A DNA stretch of 64,000 bases from Candidatus Hadarchaeales archaeon. GTDB lineage: Archaea; Hadarchaeota; Hadarchaeia; Hadarchaeales; WYZ-LMO6. The notes below the pieces were generated by a model. The model made no database searches, was not told the DNA's origin, and was given only the letters and a program-made list of their open reading frames with translations. Both the position numbers and the translations under genes were made by a program. Numbering within the stretch: position 1 is the stretch's first letter; the number at the start of each line of letters is the position of its first letter. Shown here in pieces: positions 51,225-59,074 of this stretch. The DNA lies in contig JAVYML010000003.1 of NCBI GenBank assembly GCA_038736355.1, positions 1 through 64,000 on the forward strand, given 5' to 3'.

Positions 51225-51494
51225 TTACTCACGGATGGTCTCCAGCAGGCTTAGGAGGTTCCAGATGGAGGTCCTAGCGTGCATGGGAATGTTGGGGTCG
51301 TTGCTGGCTTCCTCGAGCATGCTGGCGGCGAAGGCAGCCCTCACGGAAGGTTCTTCACCCTTTTTCAACAGGGTCTCCCTAGCTTGGCTGGCAAGCCTTC
51401 TGATGTTTCTGGGGACCGAGGGATCCCCGGCCAAGTTCAAGAGCAGTTCGCTGGCTTTTTTGAGCTTCGCCTCCGTCTCGGAGGACAAGGACAT
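51225..51494 (-). CDS. UPF0147 family protein
   Basis: 89 aa helical protein. VPRNIRRLASQARETLLKKGEEPSVRAAFAASMLEEASNDPNIP contains the family signature (split here only for reading: PSVPRNIRR and SNDPNIPMHARTSIW). Found widely in archaea, function unknown. The ATG at 51494 (MSLSSETEAKLKKAS) is chosen because the longer frame is the shadow of the opposite gene. It diverges from the SSSCA1-like gene, and the short gap holds TATA-like AATAATAAAG. Confidence 0.85.
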   Translation of the reverse strand: MSLSSETEAKLKKASELLLNLAGDPSVPRNIRRLASQARETLLKKGEEPSVRAAFAASMLEEASNDPNIPMHARTSIWNLLSLLETIRE

Positions 51495-51500
51495 CACCAG

Positions 51501-51510
51501 AATAATAAAG
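51501..51510 (+). promoter_or_regulatory. Putative TATA box of the zinc-ribbon gene
   Basis: AATAATAAAG is centred about 35 bp before the GTG at 51541, in the gap between two diverging genes. Confidence 0.4.
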
Positions 51511-51540
51511 GTGGGAGGGTTAAAAGGGAGAGGGGATGAA

Positions 51541-51840
51541 GTGTCGGAGAAGGAACTGAGCAAGGCAGTGGAGGCCCTCTTCTCCGGGGCGAGGATGCTT
51601 TCCATCCATTGTGGGGAATGTAGAGGTCCCCTCTTCGAAAAGGATGGAAAGGTTTTCTGTCCTTCATGTGGGGAGAAAGAAAAAAAGAAGCCGGAGAGTG
51701 ATTTGAAGGAGACCCTCAAGAAAAAGCTGGAGGAGCTGAAGAGCAGGCTGGAGACCGAAAAGGATCACGATCAGATGATGAAGATCCTCAAGGAAATCGA
51801 AGCGCTGGTAGAGGTGCTCAAAAAACTTGAGGGTTCATGA
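51541..51840 (+). CDS. SSSCA1/autoantigen p27-like zinc-ribbon protein
   Basis: 99 aa. ARMLSIHCGECRGPLFEKDG and KVFCPSCGEKE form one zinc ribbon (CxxC...CxxC), preceded by a short helix, like the human Sjogren/scleroderma autoantigen 1 family and its archaeal relatives. The second half is a long charged coiled-coil-like helix (KLEELKSRLETEKDHDQMMK). Function is unknown. The GTG at 51541 (VSEKELSKAVEALF) is favoured by the TATA position; a GTG ten codons earlier is possible. Convergent with the proteasome gene, two bases apart. Confidence 0.8.
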   Translation: MSEKELSKAVEALFSGARMLSIHCGECRGPLFEKDGKVFCPSCGEKEKKKPESDLKETLKKKLEELKSRLETEKDHDQMMKILKEIEALVEVLKKLEGS

Positions 51841-51842
51841 GG

Positions 51843-52457
51843 TTATTTCTTGAGGAGGGCATCCACCTCCTCGTCCGTGAGTTCCCTGTATCCCTTCCCA
51901 TCCACCACGGACACCACCACTTTGTCTCCCGTGGCCGCATCCCTTTCTATGGCCGTTTGGATGGCCTCCACCGCCAGTTTTTCCCCTTCTAGGAGGCTCA
52001 GGCCCTTTCTGTAGTTCCTCTCGAGCACTCCGTAGGCCACTTGGGCCCCCGTTCCCCCGCTGGCGAAATCCTCCTCCTCCACCCTCCCCCCAGCCGGATC
52101 GAGGGTGAGGAGGACACATCCCTCCTCTTCGAAACCACACAGGATACCCTCCAGGAGATAGGGATACCACCTCCTGCTCTGGAGAACATTGGAGGCGATC
52201 TGCGCCAGACCCCTCGTGGAAATGGATCTCCCGTGTTCTATCCTGTAGAGGTTGGCCTCGGCTTGGAGGATGCTCACTAGACTCTGGATGTCCCCCGGGG
52301 CTCCTGAGAAGGCAGCCCCCAATTTCTCCTCCAGCTTGAAGATCTTCCTAGCCCTTTTGCTCAGGACCAGATAATATCCCACTGCCCTGGTATCGGAGGC
52401 GAGCACTGCCCCCTCCTTGGTCTTCAGCCCCACGATCGTTCCTGCGAAGTATTCCAT
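51843..52457 (-). CDS. psmB: Proteasome beta subunit lacking the N-terminal catalytic Thr
   Basis: 204 aa. The fold and length are those of the 20S beta subunit: LASDTRAVGYYL (Asp17), SKRARKIFKLEE (Lys33), SGAPGDIQSLVSIL, ASGGTGAQVAYGVLE, and RDAATGDKVVVSV (Asp166). The N-terminus is MEYFAGTIVGLKTKEG. Aligned by Asp17 and Lys33, the usual T-T-T-V-G becomes G-T-I-V-G, so Thr1 is Gly and the only Thr is one place late; there is also no propeptide beyond five residues. The subunit may be inactive and partner with another beta gene, as in Crenarchaeota. The ATG at 52457 is used because the upstream extension is not homologous. Confidence 0.85.
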   Translation of the reverse strand: MEYFAGTIVGLKTKEGAVLASDTRAVGYYLVLSKRARKIFKLEEKLGAAFSGAPGDIQSLVSILQAEANLYRIEHGRSISTRGLAQIASNVLQSRRWYPYLLEGILCGFEEEGCVLLTLDPAGGRVEEEDFASGGTGAQVAYGVLERNYRKGLSLLEGEKLAVEAIQTAIERDAATGDKVVVSVVDGKGYRELTDEEVDALLKK

Positions 52458-52537
52458 CCCTCTTCCTTTGCACCCCCGCCTTTTAATCCCTACAGTGGGC
52501 AAAAGAATCAAATCGCCACTTTCCCAGAGAGGGGGGA

Positions 52538-52990
52538 ATGAGGATATATTTGGTCCAGCATGCCGAGGCAAAACCCGAGGAGGAAGATCCTGCTAGGCCC
52601 CTTTCGAAGAAGGGGGAGGAAGAGGCAGTTAAGGTGGCCAAGTTCTTGGCGAAGTTCGTCAGGGTCTCCAAAATCCTTCACAGCGGTAAGTTGAGGGCCC
52701 TCCAAACGGCCAAAATCCTGGCGGAGGAGCTCCTCCCCACGGAGATGCGGGAGGCACTAGGCCTGACCCCCTTGGATGATCCCCTTCCTTGGGTGGAGGA
52801 ATTGAAGAGAACGGAAGAGGATCTCATGCTCGTGGGACATATGCCCCATCTGGGTAAGCTGGCCTCCCTCCTCCTTTCGGGGGAAGAGGGAAGGGTGAAG
52901 CTGGGTTTCAAACCTGGAACGGTGGTTTGCCTGGAGAAAGAAGGGGAAAAGTGGGTGCTGAAATGGATGCTCTCTCCAGAAATCCTCTAA
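52538..52990 (+). CDS. SixA-like phosphohistidine phosphatase
   Basis: 150 aa, the small histidine-phosphatase form. YLVQHAEAKPEEEDPARPLSKKGEEEA holds the active His (QHAEA in place of RHG) and the family's RPLS-x-x-G motif; LHSGKLRALQTA and MLVGHMPHLGKLA supply the second Arg and His. It removes phosphate from protein phosphohistidine or a small phosphoester. The ATG follows GAGGGGGG. It diverges from psmB and is followed 20 bp later by the ROK kinase gene. Confidence 0.87.
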   Translation: MRIYLVQHAEAKPEEEDPARPLSKKGEEEAVKVAKFLAKFVRVSKILHSGKLRALQTAKILAEELLPTEMREALGLTPLDDPLPWVEELKRTEEDLMLVGHMPHLGKLASLLLSGEEGRVKLGFKPGTVVCLEKEGEKWVLKWMLSPEIL

Positions 52991-53009
52991 CTCCAAGGGG
53001 GCAGGGAGG

Positions 53010-53951
53010 TTGAGGAAGCTTTTGGCAGGAGTGGACTTGGGTGCCACCAACCTTAGGGTGGCCCTTTCGGACGGGAAAAAACTGCTCGTGGAGAGGAAGG
53101 AGAAAACCCTCCTCGTGGATCCCTTCTCCCCTTCCCGCCAGATCCTCTCCCTCCTTCGTTCGATGCTTTTCAAAGGGGGGAGTTTGGAGGGGGTGGGTTT
53201 GGCATCCGTGGGACCCTTGGACCTCAAGAGGGGAGAAGTGAGGAACTCACCCAACCTTCCCTTCAAGCGGGTCCCCCTCGTCAAACCCTTGGAGGAGGAG
53301 TTGGAGGTTCCCGTGATCCTGCTGAACGACTGTTCGGCCGCTGTCGTGGGGGAAAGGGAATTCGGCGCGGGCAGGGGTGTGGATGATCTCGTTTATGTGG
53401 GGATAGGGACGGGAATAGGGGGTGGGGCTTATGTGGATGGACACCTCCTCTGGGGAAAGGAGGGAAATGCGGTGGAGATAGGTCATCTCGTCGTGGATTC
53501 TTCCGGAAGACTGGAATGCGGATGTGGGAGGAGGGGACATTGGGAGGCTTATTGTTCGGGAACGGGCCTTCCAAAGCTAGTGGATTGGAGACTAAAAAGG
53601 GGGGAGGGGAAGGGAAGCATGCTAAGGAAACGATGGAAAGATGGTTTGAAGGCTGAGGACTTTTTCGAAGCGGTGAGGGCAGGTGATTCCTTTGCCCTCA
53701 AGGTGCTAGAAGAAGTGGGGAGGTTGAACGGAATAGGTTTCACCTCCTTGGTGGAGGCCTACGATCCTTCCCTCATCACCGTGGGAGGAACCGTGGCCTT
53801 GAAGAATGCGAAATGGCTTCTTCCCCCCGTGAGGAGGTGGATGAGGAGGGAGGCCTACAACCGTCCTCCAACCGTGAGACTCACCCCCCTCGGTGAAAGG
53901 GCTGGTTTATACGGGGCAGTGGGAATCATCCGGCAGGAAGTGAGGAAATGA
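53010..53951 (+). CDS. ROK-family sugar kinase (glucokinase-like)
   Basis: 313 aa. AGVDLGATNLRVALSDG binds phosphate, LLNDCSAAVVGEREFGAGRG carries the catalytic Asp region, and EIGHLVVD...CGCGRRGHWEAYCSG is the zinc-binding ROK motif. Such archaeal enzymes phosphorylate glucose and related hexoses with ATP. The start is TTG (LRKLLAGVDLG). It overlaps the PGI/PMI gene by four bases, which makes a sugar-phosphate pair: kinase, then isomerase of glucose/mannose 6-phosphate. Substrate range is not decided. Confidence 0.9.
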   Translation: MRKLLAGVDLGATNLRVALSDGKKLLVERKEKTLLVDPFSPSRQILSLLRSMLFKGGSLEGVGLASVGPLDLKRGEVRNSPNLPFKRVPLVKPLEEELEVPVILLNDCSAAVVGEREFGAGRGVDDLVYVGIGTGIGGGAYVDGHLLWGKEGNAVEIGHLVVDSSGRLECGCGRRGHWEAYCSGTGLPKLVDWRLKRGEGKGSMLRKRWKDGLKAEDFFEAVRAGDSFALKVLEEVGRLNGIGFTSLVEAYDPSLITVGGTVALKNAKWLLPPVRRWMRREAYNRPPTVRLTPLGERAGLYGAVGIIRQEVRK

Positions 53952-54955
53952 TGGAAGAAATAGGAAAGGTGGATAAGGGGGGGATGCTGGCCGAGCTCCT
54001 GCGCTTCCCGGAGAGGTGCGGGGAGGCCCTTTCGCTGGAAGTGAGGACGGGGAAAAGGAGGGTGGGAAAGGTGGTGCTCGCGGGTATGGGGGGTTCGGCC
54101 ATCGCGGGGGATCTCCTGAGGGATTGGTTGGTTCCTCCCTTTCCCTTCGAGGTCTGTAGGGACTACCATCTCCCACGATGGGTGGGGAGGGATACCCTCG
54201 TCCTGGCCGTGAGCTATTCCGGTAACACGGAGGAGACCCTAAGTTGTCTTTCCGAAGCTCTCGAGAGGGGGGCGGAGGTGGTGGGGATTTCCTCTGGGGG
54301 AAGGTTGGAGGAGAAGTGTTTGGAGGAGGGAATCCCCCATGTGAAGGTACCGGGGGGAATGATGCCCAGGGTGGCCCTCCCCTTCCTCCTCTTCCCTTCC
54401 TTCAGCGTGTTGAGGAAAAAGGGTCTGGTGGAGGTGGGGAGGGAGGAACTGGAGGAGGCCTGGGAAAGGTTGGGAAGGCTGAGGAGGAGGTTGGCACCGG
54501 GGGTGAAGGGAAATCCGGCGGAGGAGGCTGCGGAAAGGCTCAAGGGAACCCTTCCCTTCATTTATGCCCCAGGCGGGATAGCCGGAGTGGCCCTCAGGCT
54601 GAAGACCCAGCTGAACGAGAACAGCAAAGTACCTGCAAAGGTGGAGCTCCTTCCCGAGCTCTGCCACAACGAGATCGTGGGGCTACGTTCTTCCCCCCCT
54701 TTTGTGTCCTTCATCCTCCTGAGGAGCGGGGAGGAGAACCGGAGGATGGAGGTGAGGATGGAGTTCCTCAAGGAGCTCCTGAGGGGAAGGAAGGTGGTGG
54801 AGTTCAGGGGGGAAGGGAGGGGGAGGCTGGCACGCCTCCTCACCCTGGTCTACTTCGGCGACTTCCTTTCCTTCTACCTCGCGGTGAAGAGGGGGGTGGA
54901 TCCCACACCCGTCCCGGAAATAGAGGAGCTCAAGAAAAGGCTCTCCTCCCTTTAG
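53948..54955 (+). CDS. Bifunctional phosphoglucose/phosphomannose isomerase
   Basis: 335 aa. VVLAGMGGSAIAGDLL and LAVSYSGNTEETLSCL are the SIS-domain motifs, and the C-terminal region (LPELCHNEIVGLR) has the His and Glu of the PGI/PMI family. It converts glucose 6-phosphate and mannose 6-phosphate to fructose 6-phosphate. ATGATG at 53948 overlaps the kinase stop. Its end overlaps the convergent Trm56 stop by four bases. Mannose 6-phosphate could feed the DPM-type enzyme at 27.5 kb. Confidence 0.92.
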   Translation: MMEEIGKVDKGGMLAELLRFPERCGEALSLEVRTGKRRVGKVVLAGMGGSAIAGDLLRDWLVPPFPFEVCRDYHLPRWVGRDTLVLAVSYSGNTEETLSCLSEALERGAEVVGISSGGRLEEKCLEEGIPHVKVPGGMMPRVALPFLLFPSFSVLRKKGLVEVGREELEEAWERLGRLRRRLAPGVKGNPAEEAAERLKGTLPFIYAPGGIAGVALRLKTQLNENSKVPAKVELLPELCHNEIVGLRSSPPFVSFILLRSGEENRRMEVRMEFLKELLRGRKVVEFRGEGRGRLARLLTLVYFGDFLSFYLAVKRGVDPTPVPEIEELKKRLSSL

Positions 54956-55473
54956 AGGAGTTCCACCCTTTTCCCCCTCTCGCTCGGTACGATCCTCCTC
55001 CTTCCCCCCGGGAAGTCCCTCTTGAGTTCCTCCCCATCGAAGAGTCTGTCCAGGAAGACGGCTAGGGCTGCCACTTCCGAGTGGGGCTGGTTGCCCACCG
55101 CCACGTTGTAGTCCGCCAGCTCGAACATCTCCCCCGGAACCTTCTCCGCCCCCACGACCACCAGCAGGTCCCTTCCCTTCACGAGTGGAAGGATTTCTTC
55201 CAAGGGCCTGCCGTACATCGTCAGGTGTACCACCTTTCCCCCCTCCTTCTTCCACTCTTCCACCGCTTCCTTCCACGGCTTTCCCCCCTTCACCCAGAAA
55301 CTCCCTCCCCATTCCCTCCCCAACTCCTCCATCCTCCTCTCCAGCTCCGGATCCCTCCAGTCGGCGAGGATCATTCCGTCAGCCCCGAAGGCCCTAGCGG
55401 TCAAGGCCACGTGCGTGGTGAGCCTCTGATCCCTGAAGGGGCGATGGCCCATCCTCAGCACCACAACCCTCAT
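54952..55473 (-). CDS. trm56: tRNA (cytidine-56-2'-O)-methyltransferase
   Basis: 173 aa SPOUT enzyme unique to archaea. VVVLRMGHRPFRDQRLTTHVALTARAFGAD is the family start (read as VVVLRMGHRPFRDQR then TTHVALTARAFGAD), and DLLVVVGAEKVPGEMFELAD and NVAVGNQPHSEVAALAVFLD form the knotted SAM site. It methylates C56 in the T loop of tRNAs. The ATG diverges from the nuclease gene 39 bp away. Interesting next to the T-loop intron of tRNA-His elsewhere in the window, since position 56 lies close to that splice site. Confidence 0.92.
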   Translation of the reverse strand: MRVVVLRMGHRPFRDQRLTTHVALTARAFGADGMILADWRDPELERRMEELGREWGGSFWVKGGKPWKEAVEEWKKEGGKVVHLTMYGRPLEEILPLVKGRDLLVVVGAEKVPGEMFELADYNVAVGNQPHSEVAALAVFLDRLFDGEELKRDFPGGRRRIVPSERGKRVELL

Positions 55474-55512
55474 CTTCCCAACACTTTTTTTCCCATTCTT
55501 CCGTTAAGGTTG

Positions 55513-56238
55513 ATGCATCCCCTCTCCCGGTATCTCAGGGCCCTCTCCGAGCTTTCCCGCCTCCGTAGGGAGGGGGGGAGGTTGCGCTTCGGCCTTTCCT
55601 CCGTGAGTGCCTCGGATATAGCGGCCCAGTTCTACTGCGAGCGTAAGGTGGAATTCAGGTACACGGTGGGGAGGATCCGGACGCAGGAAATGATGGAGGG
55701 GGAAAACAGACATGCCAAGCTGGTGGAAAAGGCGGTACGGAAGACACCCGAGGAAATCCTGCGTTCCGCCCTCGAGGGAAAACCCGTTTGGGCCACGGAA
55801 CTCTTCTTGGCTTCCAGCTTTGGAGGCGTGTTCGTGACGGGGAAACCCGATGCCCTCGTCTTCGAGGGGGGGAGACCCATCAGGGTGGTGGAGTACAAGT
55901 TCACGGAGGCTAGGACTCCAGCCCATTACCATCATGTCCAGGCAAGGGTTTACTGTCTCCTCCTCCGTTCGTTGGGAATGGACACTTCCCATCTGAAGTA
56001 TGTCATTTTCCTCCTCCCTCCCTCCTCTTCCCCACCCTTCGACAGGATTTCCAAGCTCGTGCTCGAAGGAGGGGGGGAGGAGGGAGTCTTCCTCTTCGAA
56101 CCGGATTGGGAAAGGGGGAGGAGAGAACTGATATGGGCCTTACAGTATTGGAAGGGGAGGAGGGAGGCCCAGCCCACCGCCACCAAGATCAGGTGTGAAT
56201 CCTGTGAGTACAGGGAAAGGTGTCTTCCGGTGGGGTAA
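55513..56238 (+). CDS. Cas4/RecB-like PD-(D/E)XK nuclease with Fe-S cysteines
   Basis: 241 aa. The nuclease core is GKPDALVFEGGRPIRVVEYKFT (Asp, then E-x-K). A first Cys (FYCERKVEFRY) and the C-terminal CESCEYRERC give the four cysteines of the Cas4/Dna2-type iron-sulphur cluster, and the conserved VQARVYCLLLRSLG stretch follows. Such proteins are single-strand exonucleases. There is no CRISPR array or other cas gene in this window, so a DNA repair or plasmid/virus-defence role outside CRISPR is as likely. ATG 55513 is used; the longer frame overlaps trm56. LysE starts right after the stop. Confidence 0.85.
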   Translation: MHPLSRYLRALSELSRLRREGGRLRFGLSSVSASDIAAQFYCERKVEFRYTVGRIRTQEMMEGENRHAKLVEKAVRKTPEEILRSALEGKPVWATELFLASSFGGVFVTGKPDALVFEGGRPIRVVEYKFTEARTPAHYHHVQARVYCLLLRSLGMDTSHLKYVIFLLPPSSSPPFDRISKLVLEGGGEEGVFLFEPDWERGRRELIWALQYWKGRREAQPTATKIRCESCEYRERCLPVG

Positions 56239-56871
56239 ATGTATGCCCTTCTCCAGCTCCCCATAGGTTTCTTCGTGGGTCTTTCAGGTTCCCTCCTTCC
56301 AGGCCCCATGCTCGTCTACGTGGTGGCCAAGTCTTCCGTGGAGGGAGCGGGGGTGGGACCGAGGGTAGTGGTTGGACATCTCCTCACCGAGGCCCTCTTC
56401 CTCTCGCTCTTCCTGGCAGGCCTGAGGGTCTTCCTGAAGCCCCCCGTTCACACCTCTCTCGGTCTTCTCGGAGGGAGCCTCCTCCTTTTGTTGGGAGGGA
56501 TGAGCGCCAAAAGGGCGGCGGGAAAGCTGGGTGCTGAGGGGGTTCCCCTGGTCTCCCTCCCACCCCTCCCCGGAGGGGTACTCTTCAGTAGCCTCCTGAA
56601 CCCAAGTGTTCCCCTCTGGTGGGTGACGGTGGGCTTTTCCACCCTCCTCGAGGCCTTTTCCCTCTCCTCCTATCCAGGTGTGGTCCTCTGGCTGGTGGGT
56701 CACGGTCTCTCCGACCTCAGCTGGTTTTCCCTGGTTTCCCGCCTGGCCTCCAGGGGAAGGAGGATCGTGGGGACAAGGGCCCACAGGATCCTTCTAGCCT
56801 CCTGCGGGGCCTTCCTCCTCCTCTTCGGTTCCTTCCTCCTCCTGAAGTACCTACCAGAGCTGATATACTGA
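56239..56871 (+). CDS. LysE family transporter
   Basis: 210 aa with six hydrophobic segments. The N-terminus LPIGFFVGLSGSLLPGPMLVYVVAKS has the G-x-x-x-G/PGP motif of the LysE/RhtB family of amino-acid exporters. SLLNPSVPLWWVTVG is the typical middle motif. It exports an unknown small molecule. The ATG follows the nuclease stop directly (TAAATG), so the two are likely co-transcribed by chance of compactness. Confidence 0.85.
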   Translation: MYALLQLPIGFFVGLSGSLLPGPMLVYVVAKSSVEGAGVGPRVVVGHLLTEALFLSLFLAGLRVFLKPPVHTSLGLLGGSLLLLLGGMSAKRAAGKLGAEGVPLVSLPPLPGGVLFSSLLNPSVPLWWVTVGFSTLLEAFSLSSYPGVVLWLVGHGLSDLSWFSLVSRLASRGRRIVGTRAHRILLASCGAFLLLFGSFLLLKYLPELIY

Positions 56872-56946
56872 AAAAAACCCTGAAAGGGTGTTCTATTCGG
56901 CTACGAACGATAGCGGTTAAGAGGAGGTAGGGAGAAAGGAAAAAGG

Positions 56947-57034
56947 GCGGGGGTGGCCGAGCCAGGTCAAAGGCGCCAGACTCAAGATCTGGTCCCTTAG
57001 GGGTTCGGGGGTTCAAATCCCCTCCCCCGCACCA
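56947..57034 (+). tRNA. tRNA-Leu (anticodon CAA)
   Basis: Class II cloverleaf: acceptor GCGGGGG/CCCCCGC, anticodon loop CTCAAGA (CAA) between CCAGA and TCTGG, a long variable arm, T arm GGGGGTTCAAATCCCC, discriminator A and encoded CCA. No intron. Confidence 0.95.
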
Positions 57035-57143
57035 AGCCGGTGTGGTCCGATTTCATCTTTTCCAGACTTTGGGACCAGTACTCTGGAGGAAACCAGAGGG
57101 AAAGAGAAATCGGAGCCGGTGCATTACTGATGCTTTAGAAGAC

Positions 57144-59030
57144 TCATTCCTCCTCCAATTTCCTCGGAGATACTGGGTCCCCAAATCTCTTCTTGAGCTC
57201 CTCCAGCCCCTCACGCGTCTCCTCAAGCACCTCGAAGACTTCCTTGGGCGTGCCTTCTTCCTTCCTCCAGAACTCCTCTACCCTTCCAACCTTCTTCAGG
57301 AGCCACTTCACCCTGATGGAGAACTGCTGTTCGTATTCCTCCCATGTATATTCCTTCCCCCTGATCTCCCTGAAAAGCTCCACGAGGTCCTCATGCTTAG
57401 GGATGAGACCCGTGGGGGAAACCAACGCACCCATCTCTCCGTGGATCCTCCTCTCCATCCACTTCACCCACACGTGCTTGTCCAGCCTGTGGTTCAGGTA
57501 CTCTCCCGTTTTGGGATGGCGCAGGAAGTAGTTCACCCCGAAGACCAAAGGAACCTTTTTCAGCTTCCTTCCGAACTCCAGATAGTTTCGGATGTAGTCT
57601 CCCAGGGGAATGGAGAGGAAATCCTGTATGCTCATCACGTTGATCTCGAACTTGGGTTCCTCCACGATGGCGAAGGTGGTTTCCGTCTCCAGTCCTGCCC
57701 CGTACAGGATGATGCCGTGTTCCCAGTTGAAACCCTGTTGTACCGGGACGAAAGCCCTGTAGTCCCTTCCCCCGAACATGATTCCTCCCAACTCCACCCC
57801 CAAAGGATTCTCCAGCTCGGGATCGCAGTTGGGGAGGGAAGTCAGGCTCACGGTATATCTGGCATTGGGATGGGCAGGGGGAACGGGTTTCCCATCGGGT
57901 CCCACCACCCCCTCCCTCCATTCTCCGTAGAAGTTGATCCCCTCCTTGGGAAGTTCACACCCCATTCCCAGCCAGTAGGGCTTCCCGTCCTTCACCAACA
58001 CGTTGGAGAAGATGATTTCCCCAGGACTGGTGAGGACTTGATAGATGAGGGGATCGTCCCGGGGGTTGACGTCCTGCAAGATTCCTAGGATTCCCGCTTC
58101 AATGTTTACGGCCCTGCAACTTCCATTCAAGTTCCTGACATAGGCTATATCGTCGGCGAGAATGGTTTCGTCGGGGAGCATGGCGGTGGAAGTCTTCCCG
58201 CAGGCACTGGGGAAGGCTCCGGCCAAATAGGTCTTTCTTCCTCCAGGTCCCTTAACCCCTATGATCATGAAATGTTCCGCCAACCAGCCCTCCCTGTGGG
58301 CCTTCCTTATGGCTAGCCTGAGGGCGAGCTTCTTGAACCCCACCGAGTTCCCCGCGTACTGCGTGTTCACGCTGTAAACGGTGTTGGTGACGTAGTCGAT
58401 GTAAATCCTCTTCTTCTCGTGTTCCACGCTTATCATCCGCTCATCCACTTTTCCGGAGGAGTGTAGGGTCTTGAAGAGCTCGGCACTGGGACCGAGCTTC
58501 AGGAAGGTATCATAGCCCCTGCGGTAGAGGAGGCTGACGGAATGGGCCACGTACCATGAATCCGTGCACTCCATACAGGGAATGGTGAAGGGGGAGTCCT
58601 TTGGTCCCAAGGTGAGAAAGCGCACGATCATGGTCCTTCCCCTCATGGAATTCCTCAGCAGTCCTAGGATCTCGGAGAGGCCCTCTTCCCTCTCCACCTG
58701 ATTCAGGCGTGGACTGAGATAATCTCCTTTGGGAACTAGGAATTTCGTAACCTGCCTATCCCTTCCCTGATCGAAGTAGCCGTCGAAGTGGTAGGTGTGA
58801 CCAGGAGTGGAAAGGGGCCTCTCCTCCCCGCTCTCTAGGGCCATGCGCCTGATATAGGCAAGATCCTCAGGGGAATCGTCGCAGATGAAAATCCTTTCTG
58901 GGTCGCAGAGCTCCACCGCCTTAGCGATGAACTCATGTACTTCAGGATGGGGAATGGCTTCGAGCTTTTCCACTCCCCTTTCTCCTGCCCTTTCTCTCAC
59001 CTTTACGAGCAGTCTTTCCTTTTTTGACAT
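57144..59030 (-). CDS. pckG: Phosphoenolpyruvate carboxykinase (GTP)
   Basis: 628 aa. Signatures of the GTP-dependent family: FPSACGKTSTAML (kinase-1a, with the reactive Cys), ADDIAYVRN, GGRDYRAFVPVQQGFNWEHG, and KFLVPKGDYLSPRLNQ. The enzyme interconverts oxaloacetate and PEP and opens gluconeogenesis. Length is normal. An AT-rich region with several A/T runs lies upstream (59031-59090). The gene is convergent with tRNA-Leu across about 110 bp with no other gene. It fits a metabolism that builds sugars from acetate and pyruvate. Confidence 0.94.
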   Translation of the reverse strand: MSKKERLLVKVRERAGERGVEKLEAIPHPEVHEFIAKAVELCDPERIFICDDSPEDLAYIRRMALESGEERPLSTPGHTYHFDGYFDQGRDRQVTKFLVPKGDYLSPRLNQVEREEGLSEILGLLRNSMRGRTMIVRFLTLGPKDSPFTIPCMECTDSWYVAHSVSLLYRRGYDTFLKLGPSAELFKTLHSSGKVDERMISVEHEKKRIYIDYVTNTVYSVNTQYAGNSVGFKKLALRLAIRKAHREGWLAEHFMIIGVKGPGGRKTYLAGAFPSACGKTSTAMLPDETILADDIAYVRNLNGSCRAVNIEAGILGILQDVNPRDDPLIYQVLTSPGEIIFSNVLVKDGKPYWLGMGCELPKEGINFYGEWREGVVGPDGKPVPPAHPNARYTVSLTSLPNCDPELENPLGVELGGIMFGGRDYRAFVPVQQGFNWEHGIILYGAGLETETTFAIVEEPKFEINVMSIQDFLSIPLGDYIRNYLEFGRKLKKVPLVFGVNYFLRHPKTGEYLNHRLDKHVWVKWMERRIHGEMGALVSPTGLIPKHEDLVELFREIRGKEYTWEEYEQQFSIRVKWLLKKVGRVEEFWRKEEGTPKEVFEVLEETREGLEELKKRFGDPVSPRKLEEE

Positions 59031-59074
59031 TTTGTTAATTTTTTGGCTTTTTTCGAGACATTTATTCCATTACT

